NCBI GenBank assembly: GCA_946566685.1
Contig: CAMNXA010000004.1
Coordinates: 85,694 to 149,693 of the forward strand
DNA: 64,000 bases
Source of the DNA: an uncultured Lachnospiraceae bacterium
GTDB taxonomy: Bacteria > Bacillota > Clostridia > Lachnospirales > Lachnospiraceae
Direction of reading: 5' to 3'
The position numbers and the translations under genes were made by a program. Shown here piece after piece: positions 15,687 to 30,270 of this stretch. The notes under the pieces are model-generated. The model saw only the letters and a program-made list of their open reading frames with translations. It made no database searches and was not told the origin of the DNA. Numbering within the stretch: position 1 is the first letter of the stretch; the number at the start of each line of letters is the position of its first letter.

Positions 15687-17069
15687 ATGAAAAGAAAGAT
15701 TTTAGCAACTTTACTGGCATCTGCAATGATTCTTTCATTGGCAGGCTGCGGCGGCGGTTCTGGTACAGAGGCACCTGCTGCGGACAATGGGGGAGCAGCA
15801 ACAGAGGCACCTGCAGCGGATGCAGGAGCGGCAGATGCAGGGACAGAGGCTCCAGCAGCAGATGCGGCAGGCGGCGAAGAGACACTGACTGTATGGTGTT
15901 GGGATCCGGCGTTCAACTTAAACGCAATGTATGAGGCAGAGAAGGTTTACCAGAAAGACCATCCGAACTTCAAGTTAAATGTAGTAGAGACACCTTGGGA
16001 TGATATCCAGACAAAGATTACCACAGCGGCTACTTCCGGTGATCTGAGCACATTGCCCGATATCTTCCTGATGCAGGACAATGCATTCCAGAAGAATGTT
16101 ATCAGCTTCCCGGATGTATGCGCGGATCTGACAAACAGCGGCATCGACTTTTCACAGTTTGCAGCTGGTAAAACAGCATACTCTGTAGTTGATGGCAAGA
16201 ATTATGGTGTTCCTTTCGATAACGGCGCTGTAGTTGCATGTTATCGTACAGACTTACTGGAGCAGGCAGGCCTGACAGTTGATGACTTCACAGATATCAC
16301 ATTTGACCAGTATATTGAGAATGGTAAGAAAGTTCTTGAAGCAACAGGCAAGCCCCTCATCACAATGCAGGCAGGCGAGTGCGACCTGATCATGATGATG
16401 ATGCAGTCCGCAGGCGCATCCTTATTCAATGAAGACGGCACAGCTAATATTGTTAACAATGATACATTAAAAGTAGTTATGGAGACCTATAAGAATCTGA
16501 AGGATGCCGGTGTGTTGGCTGAGGTTAACAGCTGGGATGAGTATGTAGGTTCTATCGTGAGCGGCGAGGTTGCAGGCACGATTAACGGCTGCTGGATCAT
16601 GGCTTCCGTTCAGACGGCAGAAGACCAAGCCGGTAACTGGGCGATCACAAATATGCCCAGCCTGGTAGGTGTATCTAGTGCAACTAACTACTCCAACAAC
16701 GGCGGTTCTTCTTGGGCAGTTACCACAAGCTGCAAGAATCAGGCACTGGCAGCAGATTTCCTGGGAAGCACCTTTGCAGGCAGCACAGAACTGTATGACA
16801 ATATCCTTCCGAGCGGCGCTCTGGCAACATGGGCTCCGGCAGGTGACTCCGATGCGTATGGCGCACCCAGCGATTTCTTCGGCGGCGATGCAGTATCTGC
16901 TAAGATCGTTGACTTCTCTACCAAGGTTCCGTCCAATATTACAGGCGTTTACTACTATGAGGCTCGTAATGCAGTAGCAACCGCGATCACAAACTATATC
17001 AACGGCAGTGATCTTGCAACTGAGTTGGAGACAGCAGAATCTACCATTAACTTTAATATGGGACAATAA
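15687..17069 (+). CDS. Carbohydrate ABC transporter substrate-binding lipoprotein (CUT1 type)
   Basis: 460 residues. Signal peptide MKRKILATLLASAMILS followed by lipobox LAGC, so it is lipid-anchored outside the membrane. Residues ~25-65 are a low-complexity linker of repeated EAPAAD units, then an SBP_bac_1 domain: LTVWCWDPAFN, GVPFDNGAVVACYRTDLLEQAG and GTINGCWIM are typical of family 1 sugar-binding proteins. GGGAGG lies 8-9 nt before the ATG at 15687; longer in-frame starts upstream would bury the signal peptide. It precedes two permease genes. Its sugar is probably the substrate of the downstream beta-galactosidase or its product. No ATPase gene is in the cluster, so a shared MsmX-type ATPase elsewhere is likely. 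Confidence 0.93.
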   Translation: MKRKILATLLASAMILSLAGCGGGSGTEAPAADNGGAATEAPAADAGAADAGTEAPAADAAGGEETLTVWCWDPAFNLNAMYEAEKVYQKDHPNFKLNVVETPWDDIQTKITTAATSGDLSTLPDIFLMQDNAFQKNVISFPDVCADLTNSGIDFSQFAAGKTAYSVVDGKNYGVPFDNGAVVACYRTDLLEQAGLTVDDFTDITFDQYIENGKKVLEATGKPLITMQAGECDLIMMMMQSAGASLFNEDGTANIVNNDTLKVVMETYKNLKDAGVLAEVNSWDEYVGSIVSGEVAGTINGCWIMASVQTAEDQAGNWAITNMPSLVGVSSATNYSNNGGSSWAVTTSCKNQALAADFLGSTFAGSTELYDNILPSGALATWAPAGDSDAYGAPSDFFGGDAVSAKIVDFSTKVPSNITGVYYYEARNAVATAITNYINGSDLATELETAESTINFNMGQ

Positions 17070-17071
17070 TA

Positions 17072-17200
17072 GATCGAGCAGAGCTCGATCACGAGGACTG
17101 CTTCGCAGCCTCGGTAAAGGGCGTGCATTTTGTTCGATCACGAGGACCGCTTCGCAGCCTCGGCCGAAAAGCACGAGCAGAGCTCGATCACGAGGATCGT
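17072..17200 (-). repeat. Tandem copies of a two-hairpin intergenic repeat
   Basis: Two near-identical 23-bp copies (17092-17114 and 17141-17163) and a partial third (to 17200) of a hairpin with outer stem CGAGG/CCTCG, a single bulged T, inner stem CYGC/GCRG and a GAA loop, read on the minus strand. A second hairpin GATCGAGC / GCTCGATC (17072-17090) follows it. The block directly follows the binding-protein stop codon. A further direct repeat (17075-17097 = 17174-17196) marks the tandem unit. The same element occurs at 28456-28510 and 35489-35544. Confidence 0.8.
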
Positions 17201-17215
17201 AATATAATTTAAGCA

Positions 17216-17255
17216 AAAATAGGGGAATGGTTTTAACGGGCTGTTCCCCTATTTT
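17216..17255 (+). terminator. Intercistronic hairpin between binding-protein and permease genes
   Basis: A 12-bp perfect stem (AAAATAGGGGAA / TTCCCCTATTTT) with a 16-nt loop ends in TTTT. Placed inside the operon, it may be a partial terminator or 3'-end stabiliser that keeps permease levels below those of the binding protein. Confidence 0.65.
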
Positions 17256-17283
17256 CTCCAAAGACAGAGAAGGAGGGAGTTTC

Positions 17284-18174
17284 TTGAGTAAGCCAAAAAA
17301 AATGACGCTTAGCAGAAAACATAATCTGACGGGGTGGGCGTTTCTGGCACCGGGCGCATTGTTGATTTTAGTCATGAGTTTCATACCGATGATAAGGGCG
17401 CTCCTTTTATCTTTTCAGACGGGTGTAGGGGCGAACATGAAGCCCTGCGGTATTTTGAATTACACGCGAATGTTCCAGGATAAGGTGTTTCTCCAGTCCG
17501 TTAAAAATACATTTTTCTATTTGATCATTCAGGTGCCGATCATGCTGATCTTTGCATTGATTCTGGCATCTATACTGAATAATAAGGATTTGAAGTTTAA
17601 GGGACTTTTCCGTACCATGATCTTCTTACCCTGTGCGACATCTCTGGTTGCATATGCGATCATTTTCCGTTCCCTGTTTGCGAACAACGGCCTTATCAAT
17701 CTGCTGTTTGTCAAACTTGGGATTCTGGATCAGCCCTATGCTTTCCTGACCAATACGTTCAGCGCAAGAATCGTTATCATCATTGCACTCTTATGGCGGT
17801 GGACGGGGTATAATATGGTGTTCTACCTGTCCGGTCTGCAAAACATCGAGTATTCAATTTATGAGGCGGCCAAGATTGACGGTGCATCGGCTGTGCAGAC
17901 ATTCTTCCGGATCACGGTGCCGCTCTTGAAGCCAACGATTCTGTTGACGGCCATCATGTCCACCAATGGTACCTTACAGCTGTTTGATGAGTCTGTAAAC
18001 CTGACCAATGGCGGCCCGGCGAATACTTCGATTACCATGTCGCATTACATATATGATATGTCATTTAAATATGTACCAAACTTTGGCTACTCGGCAGCAA
18101 TGTCCTTCTTTATTTTGATTCTGGTTGCCATCCTGGCATTCCTACAGATGAAAGTAGGTGATAAGCGTGATTAA
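17284..18174 (+). CDS. Carbohydrate ABC transporter permease (MalF-like)
   Basis: 296 residues with six predicted membrane helices and a short cytoplasmic N-terminus. The EAA loop that contacts the ATPase is present as YEAAKIDGASAVQTFFRITVP (about residues 200-220), with the conserved G. AGGAGGG lies 6 nt before a TTG at 17284, which I take as start; the upstream ATG at 17227 overlaps the intercistronic hairpin, and the ATG at 17305 lacks a site. It is translated together with the next permease, whose start overlaps its end. Confidence 0.91.
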   Translation: MSKPKKMTLSRKHNLTGWAFLAPGALLILVMSFIPMIRALLLSFQTGVGANMKPCGILNYTRMFQDKVFLQSVKNTFFYLIIQVPIMLIFALILASILNNKDLKFKGLFRTMIFLPCATSLVAYAIIFRSLFANNGLINLLFVKLGILDQPYAFLTNTFSARIVIIIALLWRWTGYNMVFYLSGLQNIEYSIYEAAKIDGASAVQTFFRITVPLLKPTILLTAIMSTNGTLQLFDESVNLTNGGPANTSITMSHYIYDMSFKYVPNFGYSAAMSFFILILVAILAFLQMKVGDKRD

Positions 18175-18973
18175 ATTGAAAAAATTCGGTATGTATCTGT
18201 TTTTGTGCATAGTGTCATTTATTTCTGTTTTTCCGCTGTACTGGATGGTGAGTGCGGCAACGAATAAGAGCGCGGAGGTCATTTCCGGGCGGCTGGTTCC
18301 CGGCACCTATTTTATGGAGAACCTGAGAAACCTTCTGGCGACACAGAATGTGGGAAGAGCGTTTGGCAATTCTTTTAAATATGCAGCTATCCTGACACTG
18401 GTATCCCTGGTGGTCTGTTCGCTGGCAGGTTATGGCTTTGAGATTTATCATGACAGAGGAAAAGATTTGGTCATGAACATTATCCTTCTGGCAATGATGG
18501 TGCCTTTTGTGGCAACTATGATACCTTTGTTCCAGATGGTTTCCAAGTTCGGCTGGCTCAATACTACGATCGGTTTTATCCTGCCGACAGTATCGACTCC
18601 GTTCCTGATCATGATGTTCAGACAGAGTGCAAGGTCTTTCCCGCATGATATTATGGAAGCGGCCAGGATTGATGGTCTGTCTGAGATTCGAATCTTTTTC
18701 CAGATGTTCATGCCGACCATGCGTTCCACTTATGCGGCGGCTATGACAATCACCTTTATGAATGCCTGGAACAGTTATCTGTGGCCGAAGGTTATCATGA
18801 CGGATACTACGAGTCAGACAATGCCTATGGTGGTGGCCAATCTGACAGAGGGTTATGTGACTGATTACGGCATGCTGATGTTAGCGGTGCTGATCTGTAC
18901 ACTGCCTACCGCGATCGTGTTCTTCTGTCTGCAAAACGCTTTCGCAGAAGGTATCACAGGTGCTGTGAAATAA
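18167..18973 (+). CDS. Carbohydrate ABC transporter permease (MalG-like)
   Basis: 268 residues with six predicted membrane helices. The EAA motif reads MEAARIDGLSEIRIFFQMFMP, and the C-terminus ends QNAFAEGITGAVK, the typical MalG-type tail. The start is GTG 18167, 5 nt after AGGTGA; it overlaps the previous gene by 8 nt, indicating translational coupling. Together with the preceding permease and lipoprotein it forms a CUT1 importer lacking its own ATPase gene. Confidence 0.91.
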   Translation: MIKLKKFGMYLFLCIVSFISVFPLYWMVSAATNKSAEVISGRLVPGTYFMENLRNLLATQNVGRAFGNSFKYAAILTLVSLVVCSLAGYGFEIYHDRGKDLVMNIILLAMMVPFVATMIPLFQMVSKFGWLNTTIGFILPTVSTPFLIMMFRQSARSFPHDIMEAARIDGLSEIRIFFQMFMPTMRSTYAAAMTITFMNAWNSYLWPKVIMTDTTSQTMPMVVANLTEGYVTDYGMLMLAVLICTLPTAIVFFCLQNAFAEGITGAVK

Positions 18974-19023
18974 TTATATATTCCTATATGGCATAACAGA
19001 TTGATGTGATGATTTGTTGACAA

Positions 19024-19071
19024 AAAGGTGTCAGGGGCGTCTGGATTTGCGAGGATGTTTTTGACACCTTT
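19024..19071. terminator. Inverted repeat after the permease gene
   Basis: A 10-bp perfect stem (AAAGGTGTCA / TGACACCTTT) with a long 28-nt loop. The U-tract is weak. It may separate the transporter operon from the beta-galactosidase gene. Confidence 0.45.
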
Positions 19072-19142
19072 ATTATACCCATGCCTGCCGGATATACGTC
19101 CGCGGGCGGCGAGCCGGATAAATGGCGTGAGAATGTTAATGA

Positions 19143-22232
<3,090 letters not shown>

Positions 22233-22263
22233 GATAAGCTTTAGGAGTATTTGTGTGATCATG

Positions 22264-22300
22264 GAAACAGGTGGCAGAGTTTACATCTGCCACCTGTTTC
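22264..22300. terminator. Bidirectional terminator between lacZ and the sulfatase-fold gene
   Basis: A 15-bp perfect inverted repeat (arms 22264-22278 and 22286-22300) with a 7-nt loop. The last two bases overlap the end of the minus-strand gene. Confidence 0.9.
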
Positions 22301-23960
22301 AGTCATTCTCTATCCTGCCGTTTGCGTCATACTCCACTCCGGTCAAATGAAAATTTTCCAGAGAGATGCCGGCGGGATCTACTTCATATTCGAACATTTT
22401 CTCCGCGGATCTTCCGGTGATCTCTGTTGCAACTTTGACCGTCTTATAATAGTATCGCTTTTTATTGTTTTCGCCTTCCGTATCAAAAACAGAGATACCA
22501 TATGCATCCGTATCGATGCCGGCAAGATCCAGGATAGTTGGTCCAAGGTCAACCTGACTTGCAGGCGTGTGATCTGATCTTAAACGGCCGCGTGCGTTAC
22601 GGGGCTTTACCAGAAATACAGGGTTGGTACAGTCAGCGGTAAACCGTCCATGGTCGGCGGTGATAATGACCGATGTATTATCATAAATATTTAGGGCTTT
22701 CATTTCATCCAGATACCTGAGTACCATTCGCAGGGAACCTTTGATGGATTTGTTTTCATCACTGGTCTCATCGGTTCGCTGTCCCCATTCATCAATACTG
22801 TATGGCGGGTGTGCTCCACTAACATGAATAAATTTGAACTGCGGATGGCCAGCATCGGCAGTAACCGGCTGTTGATCCAGATAATCCACAAGAGCGAGGT
22901 TTTCCGGATTATAATAATGATCCTCACATTGTAATTGCCTTCTGTGCTCGAATTCATAACCGTAGAGCCACACATAAGGTTTAACGACATCAGGGAAATA
23001 TTTGCACATGACAAGTCGGTACAGTAAAATGGTAAATGCCTTGTGATTGGCTATTTTAAAATCTGTCTTCACAAAGTTAATGGCATTGGCTCCGGCTCGT
23101 TCCGGGATGAGTTCACTGCTGCTGTACAGACTCATTTCATATCCATTTTGAATCAGCGCGTCCCAATAAACCTCTTCTTCGCAGAGCGTATCAAGACAGG
23201 CAGGGACATCCGCCTGCGGATAATAGCGGCCGGAGAGCATAAAGGGAATAGCATACTGCGTGTTGCTATAGCAGCCGGCAAAATTATCATACCAGACAAA
23301 ACCGTCAAGCTGTTCTTCGAATTCCGGCACTTCTTCTAATGCCTGTCTGAAAAATTCCACATCATAGTAATCCAGTACAAATACCAGCACATTGCTGTCA
23401 TCAGATAAAGCTGTGAGATTTCTGTCTGTCGGGTAGCCGCATGCCGGCACTTTATTTTCTTGCAGACAGGGAACGATGAGAACTATGAGGGTCACAAACA
23501 AAACAGCGGTCAGAAACAGCGATACACCGGTTATAATTTTCTGAATATATTTACCATCCCGGAGACATACTACGATACAAGTACAGATTATGATAATCCA
23601 AAAGAGCATGTCCAGAATGAGCCGGCCTTTGTACTGTGACCAGCTAATGCTCTCGCCTGTCATCATTCCGAGTTTTAAGTTAAGGAAATTGCCCTGTATA
23701 TAAACACAGATTCCAGTACCAAAAATAACAGCGGTATAGATTTTGAGGAGTTTCCCTTTTAGAAAGCATCCCAGTAAGGCAGCGGCAGCCATTGCAAACA
23801 CACCGCAGGCGAGGGGAATATACCAGAAATCTTTCAAAGAAAACCACAGATCTTGTGAGTTTATTGAATACAATTCAAAGGGTGCAAAAATGCAAGAAAT
23901 AAAGCCTAAGAATAATATGGCGCTAAACATTTCTTTTCTGGCAGAGATTTTTTCCTTCAT
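22299..23960 (-). CDS. Membrane-anchored sulfatase-fold enzyme (LTA synthase/phosphotransferase-like)
   Basis: 553 residues. The N-terminal ~170 residues contain about five membrane helices; the rest is an extracellular alkaline-phosphatase/sulfatase-fold domain. VLVFVLDYYDVEFF supplies the first metal-binding Asp, CYSNTQYAIPFMLSGRYY the likely Thr nucleophile, and SVIITADHGRF the second metal site (Asp-His). This layout is shared with lipoteichoic acid synthases and phosphoethanolamine or phosphoglycerol transferases, so I infer transfer of a phospho-group to an envelope glycan or lipid. It is a lone gene, divergent from pyk, and no teichoic acid genes are nearby. Confidence 0.78.
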   Translation of the reverse strand: MKEKISARKEMFSAILFLGFISCIFAPFELYSINSQDLWFSLKDFWYIPLACGVFAMAAAALLGCFLKGKLLKIYTAVIFGTGICVYIQGNFLNLKLGMMTGESISWSQYKGRLILDMLFWIIIICTCIVVCLRDGKYIQKIITGVSLFLTAVLFVTLIVLIVPCLQENKVPACGYPTDRNLTALSDDSNVLVFVLDYYDVEFFRQALEEVPEFEEQLDGFVWYDNFAGCYSNTQYAIPFMLSGRYYPQADVPACLDTLCEEEVYWDALIQNGYEMSLYSSSELIPERAGANAINFVKTDFKIANHKAFTILLYRLVMCKYFPDVVKPYVWLYGYEFEHRRQLQCEDHYYNPENLALVDYLDQQPVTADAGHPQFKFIHVSGAHPPYSIDEWGQRTDETSDENKSIKGSLRMVLRYLDEMKALNIYDNTSVIITADHGRFTADCTNPVFLVKPRNARGRLRSDHTPASQVDLGPTILDLAGIDTDAYGISVFDTEGENNKKRYYYKTVKVATEITGRSAEKMFEYEVDPAGISLENFHLTGVEYDANGRIEND

Positions 23961-24012
23961 TAATTTCCATGACCTCTTTTTTCTGTCTTTATAATGTAGA
24001 GATATTTTTTCC

Positions 24013-24055
24013 TTTTAACCGCATTTATTATACAGTATAATATAGTAAATTTCCA
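24013..24055. promoter_or_regulatory. Overlapping divergent promoters for pyk and the sulfatase-fold gene
   Basis: On the plus strand TATAAT (24036-24041) has a weak -35 (TTTTAA) 17 bp upstream. On the minus strand TATAAT (24032-24027) has TGGAAA 17 bp upstream. The two -10 regions are only 3 bp apart, so polymerase binding would be mutually exclusive. Confidence 0.45.
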
Positions 24056-24154
24056 CAGTTTTGTATGGGCCAAAGAATTTGTCCTGCGTGAAACTTTTGG
24101 CTCGCATAACAGGGTGGATATCGCCCGGTGAAAGACCGGAGAATGGAGGCAAAG

Positions 24155-25570
24155 ATGCGCAAAACAAAGATTGTATGTACACTGGGACCTTCCACAGACA
24201 ATGAGGAAGTATTAAGACAGATGATGTTAGAAGGGATGAATGTGGCAAGATGTAATTTTTCCCACGGCACTTATGAAGATCATAAGAAGAGGATGGATAT
24301 GGTCAAAAAACTTCGGAAAGAAGTGGGCAGACCGGTGGCAATCCTGCTTGATACGAAGGGTCCTGAAGTCCGTGTGAAGAATTTTAAGGAAGGAAAAGTA
24401 ATCCTGGAAGAGGGGCAGCTTTTTACACTGACGGCCGATGATGTGGAGGGAACAAAGGATAAGGTAAGTGTGACTTACAACCGTCTCTATGAGGATCTTG
24501 AGGTGGGTATGCGAGTGCTGATCGATGACGGCCTGATTGAGATGAAAGTAGAGAAAGTGGAAAAAAACGATATTGTCTGCCGGGTTATCAATGGCGGCGC
24601 TGTCTCCAATCATAAAGGCGTCAATGTGCCGGATGTGGATCTTTCCATGCCGTATATCAGCGATAAAGACAGAGAGGATATCCTGTTTGGCATAGAGCAG
24701 GATGTGGATTTCATTGCAGCATCTTTCGTACAGAAAAAGGAAGATATCCTGCAACTTCGTAAACTGCTGGAAAAGAATGGCGGAGAGGATATCAAGATTA
24801 TTTCCAAGATAGAGAATGCGCAGGGGGTAGCCAATATTGATGATATTGTGGAGGTGTCGGATGGTATTATGGTAGCCCGCGGTGATATGGGTGTGGAGAT
24901 TCCTTATGAGGAAGTTCCGGTGATCCAGAAGAAGATTATCAAGAAAGTATATCGTGCAGGCAAGCAGGTCATTACTGCCACGCAGATGTTGGAATCCATG
25001 ATCAAAAATCCCAGGCCGACCAGGGCGGAGACCACGGATGTTGCCAATGCAGTTTATGACGGTACCAGCGCTATCATGCTCTCCGGAGAAACAGCGGCAG
25101 GGTCTTATCCGGTGGAGGCGGTCAGGACAATGGTAAGGATTGCGGAGCGCACGGAGCAGGATGTGGATTACCGTAAGCGGTTTTTCCTGTTTGAAAGAGA
25201 GGCAAACCCGGATATCACGGATGCAATCTGTCATGCTACCTGCACCACGGCATTGGATTTAAATGCCACTGCTATTGTGACAGTCACCAAATCCGGCAGA
25301 TCGGCAAGAATGGTGTCCAGCTATCGGCCAAAGAGTGATATTATAAGCTGTGCCACCACGGAGAAGGTGTGCAGACAATTGTCCCTGGCGTGGGGCGTGA
25401 CACCGCTTGTGATCAAAGAAGAGAAGGACGCTTATGCGCTGTTTGATAAGGCGCTTATGGCTGCCGAGAAGAAGGGATTTTTGAAAAAAGGAGATCTGAC
25501 AGTCATCACATCCGGGGTGCCGATTGGATGCTCCGGGACAACGAATATGATTAAGGTACAGCTTGTATAA
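24155..25570 (+). CDS. pyk: Pyruvate kinase
   Basis: 471 residues. Converts phosphoenolpyruvate and ADP to pyruvate and ATP, the last ATP-forming step of glycolysis. Seen: TKIVCTLGPSTDNEE at the N-terminus, NFSHGTYEDH with a catalytic Arg/Asn region, AILLDTKGPEVR, the signature IISKIENAQGV with catalytic Lys, and MVARGDMGVEIP. The C-terminal domain is of normal size; the extra PEP-utiliser domain of Bacillus-type enzymes is absent. GGAGG precedes the ATG at 24155 by 5 nt, so upstream in-frame ATGs at 24128 and 24143 are not used. It converges on the phosphoesterase gene with an 11-bp gap and no clear terminator. Confidence 0.97.
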   Translation: MRKTKIVCTLGPSTDNEEVLRQMMLEGMNVARCNFSHGTYEDHKKRMDMVKKLRKEVGRPVAILLDTKGPEVRVKNFKEGKVILEEGQLFTLTADDVEGTKDKVSVTYNRLYEDLEVGMRVLIDDGLIEMKVEKVEKNDIVCRVINGGAVSNHKGVNVPDVDLSMPYISDKDREDILFGIEQDVDFIAASFVQKKEDILQLRKLLEKNGGEDIKIISKIENAQGVANIDDIVEVSDGIMVARGDMGVEIPYEEVPVIQKKIIKKVYRAGKQVITATQMLESMIKNPRPTRAETTDVANAVYDGTSAIMLSGETAAGSYPVEAVRTMVRIAERTEQDVDYRKRFFLFEREANPDITDAICHATCTTALDLNATAIVTVTKSGRSARMVSSYRPKSDIISCATTEKVCRQLSLAWGVTPLVIKEEKDAYALFDKALMAAEKKGFLKKGDLTVITSGVPIGCSGTTNMIKVQLV

Positions 25571-25581
25571 ATGCCTGTTTA

Positions 25582-26439
25582 TTAGAGTGCGGGTAGGTTA
25601 GGCAGGGGAACCGGCCCTGAAATGATTTCTCTGGCCACATAAAGTGTACTGTCAGCCCTGGCGCTCATGCTCCATTTGACTAAAGTCATGGCTTGGCGTT
25701 CAATCTCGATGCAGGTGATGCAGCGGGGGTGGACACAGCTTCCTGTGTTATAGTAGCAGGCAGGTTCAGCAGGCAGGATAGGCCGGTGCGTGTGGCCGGT
25801 AATCAGGATATGGTGATTATCTTCTGCCCACTGGTTCAGACGGATCTCGCATTTGTTTTTGACATGATAGTTTTTGGCGGCGCTGGTGGGATCCAATACA
25901 CCCATATTTTCCAGGGGGCGCCAGATATATCGGACAAGGAATCGGGAGAGGGGCCAGAACGTGGAATTGAGCAGACTGGCCTGGTGTCCGTGTGTAAGAT
26001 ATAAGGATATATGGGACCTGTTGCCAGGCAGCAGGTCCGTAGTGAGAATGATACTTTCATAAAAGGTGAGATTGGGGAAGAGAGAGTGTACTTTTCTCTT
26101 CCTTTTGACAATATCATGGTTCCCATAGAGCAGGTATAGCCGGTTTTCCTTGTAAAATTGGGTGAAAAACCAGAATACATCGCTGTGGATATCCAGGATA
26201 TTTTTCATGTTTCTGTTTTCCCATAGTTCGTCTCCATCTCCCAGTTCGATATAGGTAAATCCCTGTCTGTAATAGTATTCCAATGCAGCAAAATACAGAT
26301 GCTGGTTCTTCAAAAAATTGTCGGAAGAGTTGCCCATACCCCTGTGGCAGTCGCTCATGAGAATATAGCGGGAACGGTTTGACAAAGGGAGCAGAGGAGC
26401 ATTCAGGAAAGCATGGTCAAGACGGGAAGAAACGCTCAT
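25582..26439 (-). CDS. Calcineurin-like metallophosphoesterase
   Basis: 285 residues with all metal-binding blocks of the family in order: LMSDCHRG (D-x-H), LGDGDELWE (GD), YGNHD, LTHGH and ITGHTH. The SDCH..D spacing and the helical insert are like UDP-2,3-diacylglucosamine hydrolase (LpxH) relatives, but a Gram-positive host makes that substrate unlikely; the substrate is unknown. It follows the DUF4474 gene with a 2-nt gap on the minus strand, so the pair is an operon and probably functionally linked. Confidence 0.87.
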   Translation of the reverse strand: MSVSSRLDHAFLNAPLLPLSNRSRYILMSDCHRGMGNSSDNFLKNQHLYFAALEYYYRQGFTYIELGDGDELWENRNMKNILDIHSDVFWFFTQFYKENRLYLLYGNHDIVKRKRKVHSLFPNLTFYESIILTTDLLPGNRSHISLYLTHGHQASLLNSTFWPLSRFLVRYIWRPLENMGVLDPTSAAKNYHVKNKCEIRLNQWAEDNHHILITGHTHRPILPAEPACYYNTGSCVHPRCITCIEIERQAMTLVKWSMSARADSTLYVAREIISGPVPLPNLPAL

Positions 26440-26441
26440 GG

Positions 26442-27350
26442 TCAGGACTCCTTACAATGATGTTTATGGCAGCGTTTGTTAAATCTGCGCAGTCTCAGAA
26501 GCTTGCGGAAAGCTGCCGGGAGATAATAGTACAGGTATAAGATTCGGTCTTCCGTACAGGTAAACGGTCTGGTGACCCACAGGTAGAGTTTGCAGAAGAT
26601 CCTGTTCTTCCATTGGGAAAAACAGCGCCAGAAGCGGGTGATCCAATTGTATCTCTCCGTGATATTCCGGCAGAAGACAAAGCTTACATGGAGGCCCTTG
26701 ACACAGATACTGTCATCCCTGTAACCGGCTCTTTTCAGGCCGTCCACGAAAGCGGAGAGCATTTCCCTGTTCGGGAAGCAGACTGTGGCTTCCATGGTGA
26801 GTGCGGAAGGTTCGGTAAAGCAGCCCACCAGAAAGGCAGTGAGCCACCAGTGGCGCCCAGCATTGCGTAAACAGTCATTGTCCCTGTTGCATAGAACAAA
26901 GGAGCAGTCCAGCATTTCGTTATCCTGTGCGCAGGAAAACCAGGTGGTCTTGTAATCTGTCTCAGGAATGATGGAATCAGCATGATATATACCGATTTCC
27001 GCGCCGGTATTAATGCCATACTGGCCTTTCCAGAATTCAATCAGCCAGGTTCTGCCATGATAATCAAAATAGACAGGAAGGGCATCGAAGACCATCTGAA
27101 ACCTGGGGGCCATATAGTCATAGAGCCAGGTGTACCCGGCTTGCTTCTGCCAGGCGTCTGTTGTGGAAGAAAAGATACCGCTGTCACAGTGAAAACAGTA
27201 GCCGAAAGGGTATACCAGTTCCTTTATGAGGGAGCATTTGGTACAGCAGTCCATGGAACAGATCTTACAGATGATTTTTTTCCTGCGACAGTGAAAAAAG
27301 ATGCAGCCGAGAAGGGCCAGAAGAAGTAGAGCAAAGAGTAAATAATACAT
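26442..27350 (-). CDS. DUF4474 protein with N-terminal membrane anchor
   Basis: 302 residues. One N-terminal hydrophobic helix (residues 1-20) is followed by a cysteine-rich stretch, CKICSMDCCTKC, that could bind metal, and later FHCD. The main domain has the DUF4474 hallmarks WLIEFWKGQYGINTGAEIGIY (about residues 105-125), the HWWLTAFL block and FPNREMLSAFVDGLKRAGY. No function is known for DUF4474. The C-terminus is strongly basic and aromatic. It is the first gene of a minus-strand pair with the metallophosphoesterase 2 nt downstream. Confidence 0.75.
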   Translation of the reverse strand: MYYLLFALLLLALLGCIFFHCRRKKIICKICSMDCCTKCSLIKELVYPFGYCFHCDSGIFSSTTDAWQKQAGYTWLYDYMAPRFQMVFDALPVYFDYHGRTWLIEFWKGQYGINTGAEIGIYHADSIIPETDYKTTWFSCAQDNEMLDCSFVLCNRDNDCLRNAGRHWWLTAFLVGCFTEPSALTMEATVCFPNREMLSAFVDGLKRAGYRDDSICVKGLHVSFVFCRNITERYNWITRFWRCFSQWKNRIFCKLYLWVTRPFTCTEDRILYLYYYLPAAFRKLLRLRRFNKRCHKHHCKES

Positions 27351-27415
27351 AACTTAATATCCTATGTGGTTTTACTCTATTTTATGACAATGGCAGAGAA
27401 ATTGTTCAGATATTT

Positions 27416-30207
<2,792 letters not shown>

Positions 30208-30270
30208 CGGAAATGAGCATGACTGTATAGTAACAGGGCGAAGCCCATAAAGGAAGAAAGGGATTATAGA

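Noticed and set aside
17008..17202. A 64-codon frame through the end of the binding-protein gene and the repeat array
   Set aside because: Its sequence is just the hairpin repeat read in one frame ([14 protein letters not shown]); such frames come from the repeats and are not genes.
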